DNA of 64,000 nt, from NCBI RefSeq assembly GCF_004354085.1, contig NZ_SMSE01000003.1, forward strand, positions 248,001 to 312,000, read 5' to 3'. The notes beneath the pieces are model-generated. The model saw only the letters and a program-made list of their open reading frames with translations. It had not been told where the DNA came from and searched no databases. This DNA is from Seongchinamella unica (GTDB lineage Bacteria; Pseudomonadota; Gammaproteobacteria; Pseudomonadales; Halieaceae). The first letter of the stretch is position 1. Every line of letters starts with the position of its first letter. Of this stretch, positions 40,287 through 47,740 are shown piece after piece. The position numbers and the translations under genes are program-made.

Positions 40287-40710
40287 CAAACTTTGTTCCT
40301 TTCACCAGTAGTAGTCTACACATTAAGCTATTTTCGTACGCGACCGAGACAGCTTCATATAACTCGTTTGAATGGCTTATGCTAAGCGGATCGTGGCCTA
40401 AAGCTTTTGACATTGGCTGCACACGCTTTGTGAATATGCCACCTTTATGATCGTAAACGTTATCTTCCGGACGAATGTGATCAATTTCAGCCGAGAAGAC
40501 ATATGAGCCCCTGGTTTTCGCCACCCATGAGTACTGATCGCGCTGTTTAGAACCAGGCATCGAATAAGCCACTTTTAGCCCTTTTACCCACTTTAGGGGT
40601 TTCGATGGTGCGATGGTGCCACCTCCGAGTGCTGTTATCGCTTGCTGCAGCGGCGCACGAACCGCGCAGCGGTTTGGGCGTCCGGCCCCGAAGGGGCGTA
40701 CTGCCGGCAC
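40207..40710 (-). CDS. Unrecognised cassette ORF reading through attC sites
   Basis: The open frame has 167 codons, but both ends are translated attC DNA: the first 25 residues or so come from the site at 40632-40719 and the last 27 from the site at 40205-40286. The middle (WVKGLKVAYSMPGSKQRDQY, DHIRPEDNVYDHKGG) looks like real protein but matches nothing I know. No well-placed start or ribosome site is evident. It may be a 5'-truncated gene whose cassette lost its normal stop. Treat its limits as uncertain. Confidence 0.35.
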   Translation of the reverse strand: MPAVRPFGAGRPNRCAVRAPLQQAITALGGGTIAPSKPLKWVKGLKVAYSMPGSKQRDQYSWVAKTRGSYVFSAEIDHIRPEDNVYDHKGGIFTKRVQPMSKALGHDPLSISHSNELYEAVSVAYENSLMCRLLLVKGTKFGTTSGGIKAARRLRYVTAYRRPCLKR

Positions 40711-40719
40711 TTGTTAATT
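40632..40719 (-). repeat. attC site (right core intact, left core worn)
   Basis: The left end is CTGTTATCGCTTGC and the right end is GCACTTGTTAATT. The centre ACCGCGCAGCGGTTTGGG is almost the same as in the site at 41317-41388, showing that the two attC sites are related. The stop of the ParE gene lies in the right core. Confidence 0.6.
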
Positions 40720-41031
40720 GCCCCGATCATCGCGATCCTCGAGTAGGAAATTGCGGAGTTCTCGCTCGCTGCGCATAACATAAAGGAAGAGAACCTGTCC
40801 CTTGGTATGACGATAGAATACACGGCACGGACCCACCACTAGTTCACGATAGCGGCTGCCCCCTAGTTCTTCGGGTATTTTTCCTGATCTAGGGTGGCGC
40901 TCAAGACGCTCAGCGACAGAGAACACCCGCTGGACCAACCTCCGTGCAGCAGCAGGATTTTCGAGCGCAATATACTCTGCAATTTCATCTAGATCGGATA
41001 AAGCTGACTCGGTCCAAATTAGCTCAGCCAT
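40714..41031 (-). CDS. RelE/ParE-family toxin
   Basis: A 105-residue ParE/RelE-fold toxin: WTESALSDLDEIAEYIALEN at the N-terminus, RHPRSGKIPEE in the middle and YRELVVGPCRVFYRH near residue 62. It overlaps the upstream antitoxin by 13 bp, the usual antitoxin-first order. ParE types poison gyrase and RelE types cut mRNA; the sequence alone does not decide. Such pairs stabilise cassette arrays. Confidence 0.85.
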   Translation of the reverse strand: MAELIWTESALSDLDEIAEYIALENPAAARRLVQRVFSVAERLERHPRSGKIPEELGGSRYRELVVGPCRVFYRHTKGQVLFLYVMRSERELRNFLLEDRDDRGN

Positions 41032-41276
41032 TTCTTCATTTTGGCTTTGGCTTCATTGTGGCTTAGAACCCTGCCTTCCAGCGCAGCAGACTCACCACGA
41101 GCAATTCCCTCTAGGATCTGCATCCTGCGTTGAAGAGACTCATAGTCTTCAAAATCAACAAGATAGGCCGATGGCTTTCCGTGCTCTGTTATGAGCACGG
41201 GCTCTTTGGACTCGTGGAGCTCTGACAGGATTTTGGTAGCCTGGCGCTTCAGGGTAGTAACTAATTCGGTTTTCAT
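41019..41276 (-). CDS. Phd/YefM-family antitoxin
   Basis: An 85-residue antitoxin with the DNA-binding Phd fold (KILSELHESKEPVLITEHGK, then YLVDFEDYESLQRR) and a C-terminal toxin-neutralising tail. It lies first in the operon and a palindromic operator is just upstream. Confidence 0.87.
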   Translation of the reverse strand: MKTELVTTLKRQATKILSELHESKEPVLITEHGKPSAYLVDFEDYESLQRRMQILEGIARGESAALEGRVLSHNEAKAKMKKWLS

Positions 41277-41279
41277 AAA

Positions 41280-41297
41280 GTGATACTATTCTATCAC
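41280..41297 (-). promoter_or_regulatory. Candidate operator of the toxin-antitoxin pair
   Basis: GTGATA-CTATTC-TATCAC is a perfect inverted repeat ending four bases before the antitoxin start. Phd-type antitoxins usually autorepress through such palindromes. Confidence 0.55.
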
Positions 41298-41316
41298 TCG
41301 ATATATGACAAGGGGC

Positions 41317-41388
41317 AATTAACGCTTCAGGCTGCGTGCGCCGAAACCGCGCAGCGGTTTTGGTGTCAGTAGCCCTGACTTGTTATGT
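41317..41388 (-). repeat. attC site
   Basis: AATTAACGCTTCAGGCTG on the left, AGCCCTGACTTGTTATGT on the right (complementary CAGGCT / AGCCCTG), and a central ACCGC-GCA-GCGGT hairpin. The stop of the ORF at 41383 lies in the right core. Confidence 0.75.
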
Positions 41389-41646
41389 GGCTGATGGTTC
41401 CAGGCCATCTGAGAATTTCATCCTTGATGGGTCTCTCGGTTGCTCCGATAGCGTCTCTGGATCCCACTCGCTACGATCAGTGTCTAGAAAGTCACCGCCG
41501 TAGACATGAATGGCGCCAGTAAATGTATCCAAAAGATTGTGTACGGAGTGAATCGCAGATTTATCAAAGCTCAGTGTTTCCCCAGCTTTGATTGTTTCCG
41601 CGCCTAGAGCTACCACTTCGTCGATGAATTCTTTCTGCGTAATCAT
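41383..41646 (-). CDS. Cassette protein of unknown function
   Basis: An 87-residue acidic soluble protein starting MITQKEFIDEVVALGAET. There are no recognisable motifs, no signal and no membrane segment. The start at ATG 41646 is chosen because the extension to 41712 runs through an attC remnant and the neighbouring gene. Confidence 0.5.
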   Translation of the reverse strand: MITQKEFIDEVVALGAETIKAGETLSFDKSAIHSVHNLLDTFTGAIHVYGGDFLDTDRSEWDPETLSEQPRDPSRMKFSDGLEPSAT

Positions 41647-41655
41647 GCTGTCGCC

Positions 41656-41674
41656 ACATAACAGCTTATTATGT
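41656..41674 (-). repeat. Truncated attC remnant
   Basis: Only ACATAAC and TTATGT remain, separated by six bases, where a full site would be expected. The genes on either side may have fused into one cassette. Confidence 0.4.
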
Positions 41675-41686
41675 AATTTTTGGCAT

Positions 41687-42304
41687 TTAAAGCCATCTTC
41701 TAACATGACCAATATAGTGTCGATAGTCTTTTGGAAACAACTTCATTAGATGGGCTTCTTCAGCAAGCGTTTGACTATGCAGTGTATATAATCCGATGAT
41801 TAGGCAGACAGCGGAAAATACAGATGGTATAGCAAGCAAGAAACCGACCTGAGCTGTAGCAATACCGAGAAACATCGGGTTGCGCGAAAACCTGTAAAAG
41901 CCATCAGTTCTTAATTTTTCAGGCTTATTCGGATCGATACCCGACCTCCAGTTACTACCCAGACTAAAATGGATCACGACAGTAAATAAAAAACCAGCGG
42001 TTAACAAAATGTTGCCCGCAAGAACGACTGGCCATACATTAATATAAACAAAGAACCCCAAATAGCTATCTATACCGGGGAAGAAGTATCGGAACAGGCA
42101 CACCATCCATATGGTGAGTCTAAATGCCCGAAATAGCATATGGTTCCACCAGGTTGTGCTAAAACGTTCTCCCGGAAAAACCACCTCGGGCAAACCTGCT
42201 CGTTTCTTTGCCGTTATTCTTAAGGCATAAAACGCAGCGACGCATGAATAAAAAATAGCGAGGTAAACTCGAGTAAATTCAACTATTGTGGATGAACTAT
42301 CCAT
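41687..42304 (-). CDS. Isoprenylcysteine carboxyl methyltransferase-like membrane protein
   Basis: A 205-residue protein with about five membrane helices and the ICMT/PEMT signature LRTDGFYRFSRNPMFLGI near residue 130 and a later EEAHLMKLFPKDYRHY with the SAM-site glutamates. It probably methylates a lipid-like or thiol substrate at the membrane. The substrate is unknown. Confidence 0.78.
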   Translation of the reverse strand: MDSSSTIVEFTRVYLAIFYSCVAAFYALRITAKKRAGLPEVVFPGERFSTTWWNHMLFRAFRLTIWMVCLFRYFFPGIDSYLGFFVYINVWPVVLAGNILLTAGFLFTVVIHFSLGSNWRSGIDPNKPEKLRTDGFYRFSRNPMFLGIATAQVGFLLAIPSVFSAVCLIIGLYTLHSQTLAEEAHLMKLFPKDYRHYIGHVRRWL

Positions 42305-42345
42305 TGTGAACTCGAAACATACTGCGGATGTCTGCTAGTCCAATC

Positions 42346-42468
42346 ACATAACACCCGGTTAAGCGGTGAAGACGCCGGAGGACCAATTGTGATACCCAAT
42401 CACAATTGGAACCGCAGTGCTGCGCCCGAGTGAGCCCTTGGGCGAACGACTTCAACCGCATGTTATGT
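42346..42468 (-). repeat. attC site (long)
   Basis: ACATAACACCCGGTTAAGCG on the left and CTTCAACCGCATGTTATGT on the right, with a long central hairpin CCAATTGTGAT / ATCACAATTGG. At 123 bp it is similar in size to Vibrio repeats. The stop of the next gene lies in the right core. Confidence 0.75.
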
Positions 42469-42936
42469 GCCTGTCGCTTCAAGAGCGGAGTCAAGTTGCG
42501 CCAAAAACTCATCTGGATAGAGTGCTTTTTTCTTCGACCAATAGTTTCTGAAAGTTTCGCTGTCAATTTCTTCAACAATACCAGTTATCGTGGCGCTCCA
42601 TGCTCTCTCAGAGTAGCTTAACTGACCTTCAGTGGCTGAAAACATTAGCTGGACGGTGCAGAACAATTGTTCGTTATAGTAGCTCCCAAGCTTAAGCACG
42701 TCTTCTGCGCATAATTCAGCTCCTACCGACTGAGCTTTTACAATCAACGCCGATATACCCGAATCTGTGTACACGCTCCTGCGAATACTTGAGTAGGATT
42801 GAAACACATCTCTACGTGCAGTTCGCTTTAGTTCCGTGGTGTTTTGCTTAAGCTGCATAGCTACATAAATTAATGACATCACTACTGCGATTGATGAGAC
42901 AAACTCTCCTAGGCTACCAAGTTGTTCAATAGTCAT
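42463..42936 (-). CDS. Membrane-anchored cassette protein of unknown function
   Basis: A 157-residue protein with an N-terminal membrane helix (GEFVSSIAVVMSLIYVAMQL) followed by a helical cytoplasmic-type domain with ARRDVFQSYSSIRR. Similar architecture is common in marine bacterial cassettes and genomes, but no function is established that I know of. Confidence 0.6.
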   Translation of the reverse strand: MTIEQLGSLGEFVSSIAVVMSLIYVAMQLKQNTTELKRTARRDVFQSYSSIRRSVYTDSGISALIVKAQSVGAELCAEDVLKLGSYYNEQLFCTVQLMFSATEGQLSYSERAWSATITGIVEEIDSETFRNYWSKKKALYPDEFLAQLDSALEATGT

Positions 42937-42939
42937 GGC

Positions 42940-43038
42940 ACATAACGCCTGAGTTCAGCAACATTTGAGGCGACGCCCGTTTTCGCGGCAGCAAAAATAG
43001 GTGGCGGGTCAAATGTACGCTGCAACGATTTGTTATAT
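42940..43038 (-). repeat. attC site
   Basis: ACATAACGCCTGAGTTCAGC on the left, GCAACGATTTGTTATAT on the right, with inner arms ACATTTGA / TCAAATGT matching perfectly. It closes the first cassette after the platform. Confidence 0.75.
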
Positions 43039-43084
43039 GCGCCCTTCAAAGAATGCCAACCTCGCCTTTGGAAGTCGAAACAAA

Positions 43085-43567
43085 TCACCACTTTCTGCCC
43101 AAGTCATCAGCGTAAAGCCGAATGGCCCTCTCGTAATCGCGGATCGCCTCGGATGCAGTAGTGTCGGCAAGAAGTGTGAGCAAAAGTTGTACGCTTTGTT
43201 TGTGCTCACCCTGGTTGTACAAGCACATCGCGTAGAAGGGCAAAAAAGATTCTTCTTCTGGAAATTCCGTAAGCAGCCGTTGAAACGATGCCATCGCCTC
43301 GTCGTACCGGCCGAGACTCCGTAGCGTGCTGGCTAAACCAAACAACGCTTCATATAGATCTGACTTCGACAATTCACCCGACAGTGATGCCTTGTAATGG
43401 TCAACTGCTTCTTGTTCCAGCCCCTCATTGTCGAACGACCACGCAATATGGAGATGGGCCAACGATGAAGTCTTTCGATTGTCTAGCAGACTCTCAAGAA
43501 GGGATCGTGAATCAGCATATCGCCCCTCGCGCCTCAGCGAAATCGCTTGTTCAATCGTGGCGTTCAT
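43085..43567 (-). CDS. Tetratricopeptide-repeat protein, first cassette
   Basis: A 160-residue protein made of about four TPR-like helical pairs (EGRYADSRSLLESLLD, LGRYDEAMASFQRLL, QGEHKQSVQLLLTLL). It likely serves protein-protein contacts. It is the cassette closest to the integrase, starting 13 bp from the attI-type core, so it is the most recent insertion if normal integron order holds. The start is ATG 43567; the longer frame crosses the recombination core. Confidence 0.7.
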   Translation of the reverse strand: MNATIEQAISLRREGRYADSRSLLESLLDNRKTSSLAHLHIAWSFDNEGLEQEAVDHYKASLSGELSKSDLYEALFGLASTLRSLGRYDEAMASFQRLLTEFPEEESFLPFYAMCLYNQGEHKQSVQLLLTLLADTTASEAIRDYERAIRLYADDLGRKW

Positions 43568-43577
43568 AGGCCACCAA

Positions 43578-43650
43578 GCATATAACATCTTAGTACTGGG
43601 AAACCGCCTGATAGCCGTGCCCTATTTATTTTCGGTTTCATTCTTTCATT
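43578..43650 (-). other. Putative attI recombination site
   Basis: On the cassette strand the junction core reads GTTATATGC (43578-43586 complement), the first GTT-type core after the integrase end. attI should extend to roughly 43650, but its inner features cannot be drawn from sequence alone. The remaining 43651-43857 holds no gene; it is AT-rich and could include the cassette promoter, which I could not identify with confidence. Confidence 0.5.
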
Positions 43651-43857
43651 TAAGACAAAACCACCTTTCATAACAACACTTTCCAACTCTCATGATCTTG
43701 CCTGCCGTAGATACTGGGAATTTTCGGCCTGGCGATTCATCAAATTCAGCCACTTTCCGCGCCCACTAAATCATACTTACTCTTTATTTTTCAAAAAGTT
43801 ACGAGTCATTATGATGGACGGCATCGATACTTCTATTTAAAAAACCACCTTGAACTA

Positions 43858-43893
43858 TCCGGATTATATAATACTGTATATATATACAGTATT
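43858..43893 (+). promoter_or_regulatory. SOS promoter module with LexA box before intI remnant and dnaE2
   Basis: The LexA box CTGTATATATATACAG (43874-43889) is a perfect palindrome with flanks AATA and TATT. TCCGGATT lies four bases upstream, as before imuB. A TATAAT at 43867-43872 overlaps the box edge. LexA control is known for several integron integrases. Here the same site should also control dnaE2. Confidence 0.88.
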
Positions 43894-43907
43894 ATTTGGA
43901 GGCCGTT

Positions 43908-44591
43908 ATGGACGATATCCGGCCGGCTATCGCCTCCACGTCTACGCGTTTTATCGATTGCCTCCGGCGGGATATGCGGGACAAGGGTTACGCCTATCAA
44001 ACAGAGAAAACCTACATCCTGTGGATAGTCGCTATATTCGCTTTCACCAGCGCCAGCACCCGGCGAAGATGGGCGTGGAACATATCAACGCGTTCCTCAG
44101 TTCACTCGGGCAAGGGCGGTAAAGACCGCGCCACCCTGCTCCCGGAGTCCCTGAAAGAGCGGCTGCAATTACAGGTTGATAGCACGGCCAGATTACACAA
44201 GCAGGATTTGGCCCAAGGCCACGGCGAGGTCTATATGCCCGATGCCCTGAATCGCAAGTATCCCAGCGCCGCCCGGGAACTCGGCTGGCAGTTTCTGTTT
44301 CCTGCCACCAGCATCGGGCGCGACCCACGCAGCGGCGTGCTGCGGCGCCATCACCTACAGCATACCACCCTGCGCAAGTCAGTCGGTCGCGCACGCAAGG
44401 AGGCCGGCATAAACAAGCCGGTGCGATGCCACAGCTTCCGCCACAGTTTTGCCACGCGCTTGCTGCAACAGGGCTACGACATTCGTACCATCCAGAAGTT
44501 GCTGGGTCACAGCGATGTACGCACCACGGAAATATACACCCATGTGCTGGGCCGCGGCGCCATGGGCGTCATCAGTCCACTGGACAGTTAA
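43908..44591 (+). pseudogene. intI: Integron integrase remnant (IntI, tyrosine recombinase)
   Basis: Starting at ATG 43908 (GGAG upstream), the frame gives an IntI-like N-terminus ([15 protein letters not shown]). It then loses frame near 44025, and the expected [20 protein letters not shown] continues in the +2 frame to about 44115. About 100 codons, including the box I catalytic Arg, are deleted before [15 protein letters not shown]. The rest is intact: the IntI-specific patch [12 protein letters not shown] and [11 protein letters not shown], box [32 protein letters not shown] with the catalytic Tyr, and the end GVISPLDS. The product cannot be an active recombinase, although an ORF of 228 codons remains open by chance. 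Confidence 0.88.
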
Positions 44592-44602
44592 GGTACCACG
44601 CC

Positions 44603-47600
44603 ATGCCTTACGCCGAACTCCACTGCCTCAGCTGCTACAGCTTCCTGCGCGGCGCTTCCCACCCCCATGAGCTGGTGGAGCGGGCCGCCGCGCTGGGTTA
44701 CCGGGCCCTGGCCATTACCGACGAGTGCTCGCTGGCCGGTATCGTCAAGGCCCATGTGGCGGCAAAGGAAGTGGGCCTGCAGCTGATTGTGGGCAGCGAG
44801 TTCGTGCTGGAAGAAGGTATTCGCCTGGTGGCGCTGGCCCCCAGCCGGGCGGCCTACAGCGAGCTGTCCGGGCTGATCAGCATGGCCCGGCGGCGCAGCC
44901 CCAAGGGGGAGTACCGGGCCGGCATTCGCGATGTGATCTTCCACCTCAAGCGCTGCCTGCTGATCTGGCTGCCCCGGGGCCGGGGTGAGCACGACCGCGC
45001 CTACGGCAAGCAGCTGGCACGCCTGTGCAGGGGGCGGCTGTGGCTGGGGGTCAGTCACCTGCTGGGCAACGACGAGGGCCGGCACTTCCAGCAGGCCGGC
45101 GAGCTGGCGGCGGAACTGGACATACCCATGGTGGCCTGCGGCGATGTGCGCATGCACGCGGCGGCCCGCAAGCCCCTGCACGATGTGTTTACCGCCCTGT
45201 ATCACAACACCAGCATTCCCCAGCTGGGCCGGCGGCGGCTGGGCAACAGCCAGCAGCACCTGCGCTCACTGGAACATATCGGCCGGCTTTACCCTTCCGG
45301 CCTGCTGGCCGAGTCGCTGCGCATCGCCGCCCTGTGCACATTCAGCCTGGACGAGTTGCGCTACGAATACCCAAAGGAAGTGGTGCCCGAGGGTCACGAC
45401 GCCAGCAGCTACCTGCGCCTGCTGGTGGAGCAGGGCAGCGCCCGGCGCTGGCCCGGGGGCGTTCCCGCCGGGATACAGCAGCGCATCGAGCGGGAGCTGC
45501 AGCTGATCGAGGAACTGCACTACGAGTACTACTTTCTCACTGTGTATGACATCGTCGATTTCGCCCGCGGCCGCGGCATTCTCTGCCAGGGCCGGGGCTC
45601 CGCCGCCAACTCGGTGGTGTGCTACTGCCTGGGCATTACCGAGGTATCGCCGGAGCAGATCTCGCTGCTGTTCGAGCGCTTTATTTCCAAAGAGCGGGAC
45701 GAGCCCCCGGATATCGACGTGGACTTCGAGCACGAGCGCCGGGAAGAAGTCATCCAGTACATTTACCGCAAGTACTCCCGCAAGCGCGCGGCGCTGGCCG
45801 CCACCCTCATCACCTACCGCTCGCGCAGCGCGGTGCGCGACGTGGGCAAGGCCCTGGGGCTGGACCCGGTATTCGTCGACGACCTGGCCAAATCCCTGGC
45901 CTGGTGGGACCGCACTGCCGACCTGTCCAGGCGATTTGAAGAACAGGGCGTGGCCGGGCACAGCCAGCAGGCGGAGCTGTTCTATCACCTGGTACAGCAG
46001 ATACTGGGCTTCCCCCGCCACCTGTCCCAGCACGTGGGCGGCTTCGTGATCACCCGCAGCCCCATTTCCACCCTGGTGCCGGTGGAGAACGCCAGCATGG
46101 CCGAGCGCACGGTCATCCAGTGGGACAAGGAAGACATCGAGGCCCTGGGCCTGCTGAAAGTGGATATCCTCGCCCTGGGCATGCTGTCGGCGATCAGAAA
46201 AAGCCTGCAAATGGTCAACCGCTACCACCCGGCCATCGCCACTATCAGCGACATACCCAGGGAGGATGCCGCCACCTATCAGATGCTGCAAAAGGCCGAC
46301 ACCGTCGGTGTCTTCCAGATCGAGTCCCGGGCGCAGATGTCCATGCTGCCGCGGCTCAAGCCGCAGTGCTTTTACGACCTGGTGATCGAGATCGCCATCG
46401 TCCGCCCGGGGCCGATCCAGGGCGACATGGTGCACCCCTACTTGCGCCGCAAGCAGGGGCTGGAAGCGGTCACCTACCCCTCGGAGGCGATCCGGTCGGT
46501 GCTGGAGAGCACCCTCGGGGTGCCCATTTTCCAGGAACAGGTCATCCGCCTGGCCATGGTGGCGGCGGGGTTCTCCGGCGGCGAGGCCGACCAGTTACGC
46601 CGGGCCATCGCCAACTGGGGTCGCAACAGTAAATTGCTCAGCTTCGAGCAGAAACTCACCCGGGGGATGATTGAACGGGGCTACGACGCCGACTTTGCCC
46701 GGCGCCTGTTCGACCAGATCAAGGGCTTTGCCGGTTACGGTTTTCCCGAATCCCACTCCGCCAGCTTCGCCCTGCTGGCCTATGTGTCGTCCTGGCTCAA
46801 GCGCCATCACCCGGCGGCGTTTTTCGCCGGCCTGCTCAACAGCCAGCCCATGGGCTTTTACAGCCCCTCGCAACTGCTGCAGGACGCCCGCCGCCACGGC
46901 GTTAGCGCCCTGCCGATAGACGTCAACCAGAGCGATTGGGACCACCAGTTGCTGGATCATCCGGGCAGCCGCAACAAGCCCATTCGCCTGGGCCTGCGCC
47001 TGGTTAAGGGCCTGAGCCGGGAGGGCGCCCAGCGCGTGGTGGAGGCCAGGCAGCGGGCGCCCTTTCGCCAGGTCAGCGACCTGCGCCGGAGGGCGCAGCT
47101 GGACAAGCGCGACATGGAGGCCCTGGCCGATGCCGATGCCCTCGCCTCCCTGAGCGGCCACCGCCACCAGTCCCAGTGGCAGATCATGGCCCTGGAGGAG
47201 GCCCGTCCGCTGCTGCAGGACGAACAGTTCCAGGGCGCCCGGTATTTTGACGATGAGGTGCAGCTACCGGCACCGGGGGTCGCCGAGGAAGTATTGTCCG
47301 ACTACCGGGCCACCGGCCTCACCCTGCGCGCCCATCCCATGAGCCTGCTCCGGGACAGGCCCCCCTTCAACCGCTGCAAGCGCCAGGTGGACCTGCCCCA
47401 CATCGGCAACAACCGTTTTGTGCGCATCGCCGGACTGGTCACCTGCCGCCAGCGCCCGGGCAGCGCCTCCGGCGTCCTGTTCCTGACCCTGGAGGATGAA
47501 ACCGGCAACAGCAACGTGGTGGTGTGGCAGCGCACCCAGCAGCATTTTCGCCAGGCGCTGATGTCAGCCCAGCTGCTGCTGGTCACCGGCATCGTGGAAA

Positions 47601-47695
47601 CCAAAGACAACGTCACCCACGTGATTGCCGGCGCACTCTACGATTACACCGGCGAGCTGGACAACCTGCGGCTTACATCCCGCGATTTCCATTGA
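44603..47695 (+). CDS. dnaE2: Error-prone DNA polymerase DnaE2
   Basis: A 1030-residue C-family polymerase of the DnaE2/ImuC type, responsible for damage-induced translesion synthesis with ImuA and ImuB. It has an N-terminal PHP domain (ELHCLSCYSFLRGASHPHEL), a polymerase core with the catalytic PPDIDVDFEHERR, the fingers region with GRGSAANSVVCYCLGI, an HhH segment and a C-terminal OB fold (RIAGLVTCRQRPGSASG). The ATG at 44603 lies 11 bp after the intI stop. No separate LexA box or promoter is visible in the gap, so it should be transcribed with intI. Confidence 0.93.
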   Translation: MPYAELHCLSCYSFLRGASHPHELVERAAALGYRALAITDECSLAGIVKAHVAAKEVGLQLIVGSEFVLEEGIRLVALAPSRAAYSELSGLISMARRRSPKGEYRAGIRDVIFHLKRCLLIWLPRGRGEHDRAYGKQLARLCRGRLWLGVSHLLGNDEGRHFQQAGELAAELDIPMVACGDVRMHAAARKPLHDVFTALYHNTSIPQLGRRRLGNSQQHLRSLEHIGRLYPSGLLAESLRIAALCTFSLDELRYEYPKEVVPEGHDASSYLRLLVEQGSARRWPGGVPAGIQQRIERELQLIEELHYEYYFLTVYDIVDFARGRGILCQGRGSAANSVVCYCLGITEVSPEQISLLFERFISKERDEPPDIDVDFEHERREEVIQYIYRKYSRKRAALAATLITYRSRSAVRDVGKALGLDPVFVDDLAKSLAWWDRTADLSRRFEEQGVAGHSQQAELFYHLVQQILGFPRHLSQHVGGFVITRSPISTLVPVENASMAERTVIQWDKEDIEALGLLKVDILALGMLSAIRKSLQMVNRYHPAIATISDIPREDAATYQMLQKADTVGVFQIESRAQMSMLPRLKPQCFYDLVIEIAIVRPGPIQGDMVHPYLRRKQGLEAVTYPSEAIRSVLESTLGVPIFQEQVIRLAMVAAGFSGGEADQLRRAIANWGRNSKLLSFEQKLTRGMIERGYDADFARRLFDQIKGFAGYGFPESHSASFALLAYVSSWLKRHHPAAFFAGLLNSQPMGFYSPSQLLQDARRHGVSALPIDVNQSDWDHQLLDHPGSRNKPIRLGLRLVKGLSREGAQRVVEARQRAPFRQVSDLRRRAQLDKRDMEALADADALASLSGHRHQSQWQIMALEEARPLLQDEQFQGARYFDDEVQLPAPGVAEEVLSDYRATGLTLRAHPMSLLRDRPPFNRCKRQVDLPHIGNNRFVRIAGLVTCRQRPGSASGVLFLTLEDETGNSNVVVWQRTQQHFRQALMSAQLLLVTGIVETKDNVTHVIAGALYDYTGELDNLRLTSRDFH

Positions 47696-47740
47696 GCGCC
47701 AGCGCCGCCCTGAAGTGGGTTGCAATCGGTCCACCGCCCT

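Larger units (their letters stand above)
34137..43586 (-). mobile_element. Chromosomal integron cassette array
   Basis: All genes in this interval read leftward, away from an integron-type integrase remnant at 43908-44591. They are AT-richer than their surroundings, short, functionally unrelated, and separated by attC-like sites of 65-125 bp. These sites begin ACATAAC or TAACGCyTCAAGC and end GTTATGTGC or GTTAGC on the plus strand. Several gene stop codons (TAA at 42463, 41383, 40714, 39584) lie within the right-hand core, the normal geometry for cassettes. About ten cassettes are visible. Towards the left end the sites degrade and some cassettes look fused. Exact limits of the array are approximate. 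Confidence 0.85.

Noticed and set aside
43651-43857. Possible cassette promoter on the minus strand (TATGAT near 43775)
   Set aside because: No -35 element at a proper distance could be found, so it was not listed as a feature.
45266-46435. A 389-codon minus-strand ORF inside dnaE2
   Set aside because: Shadow of the dnaE2 frame with no motif of its own.
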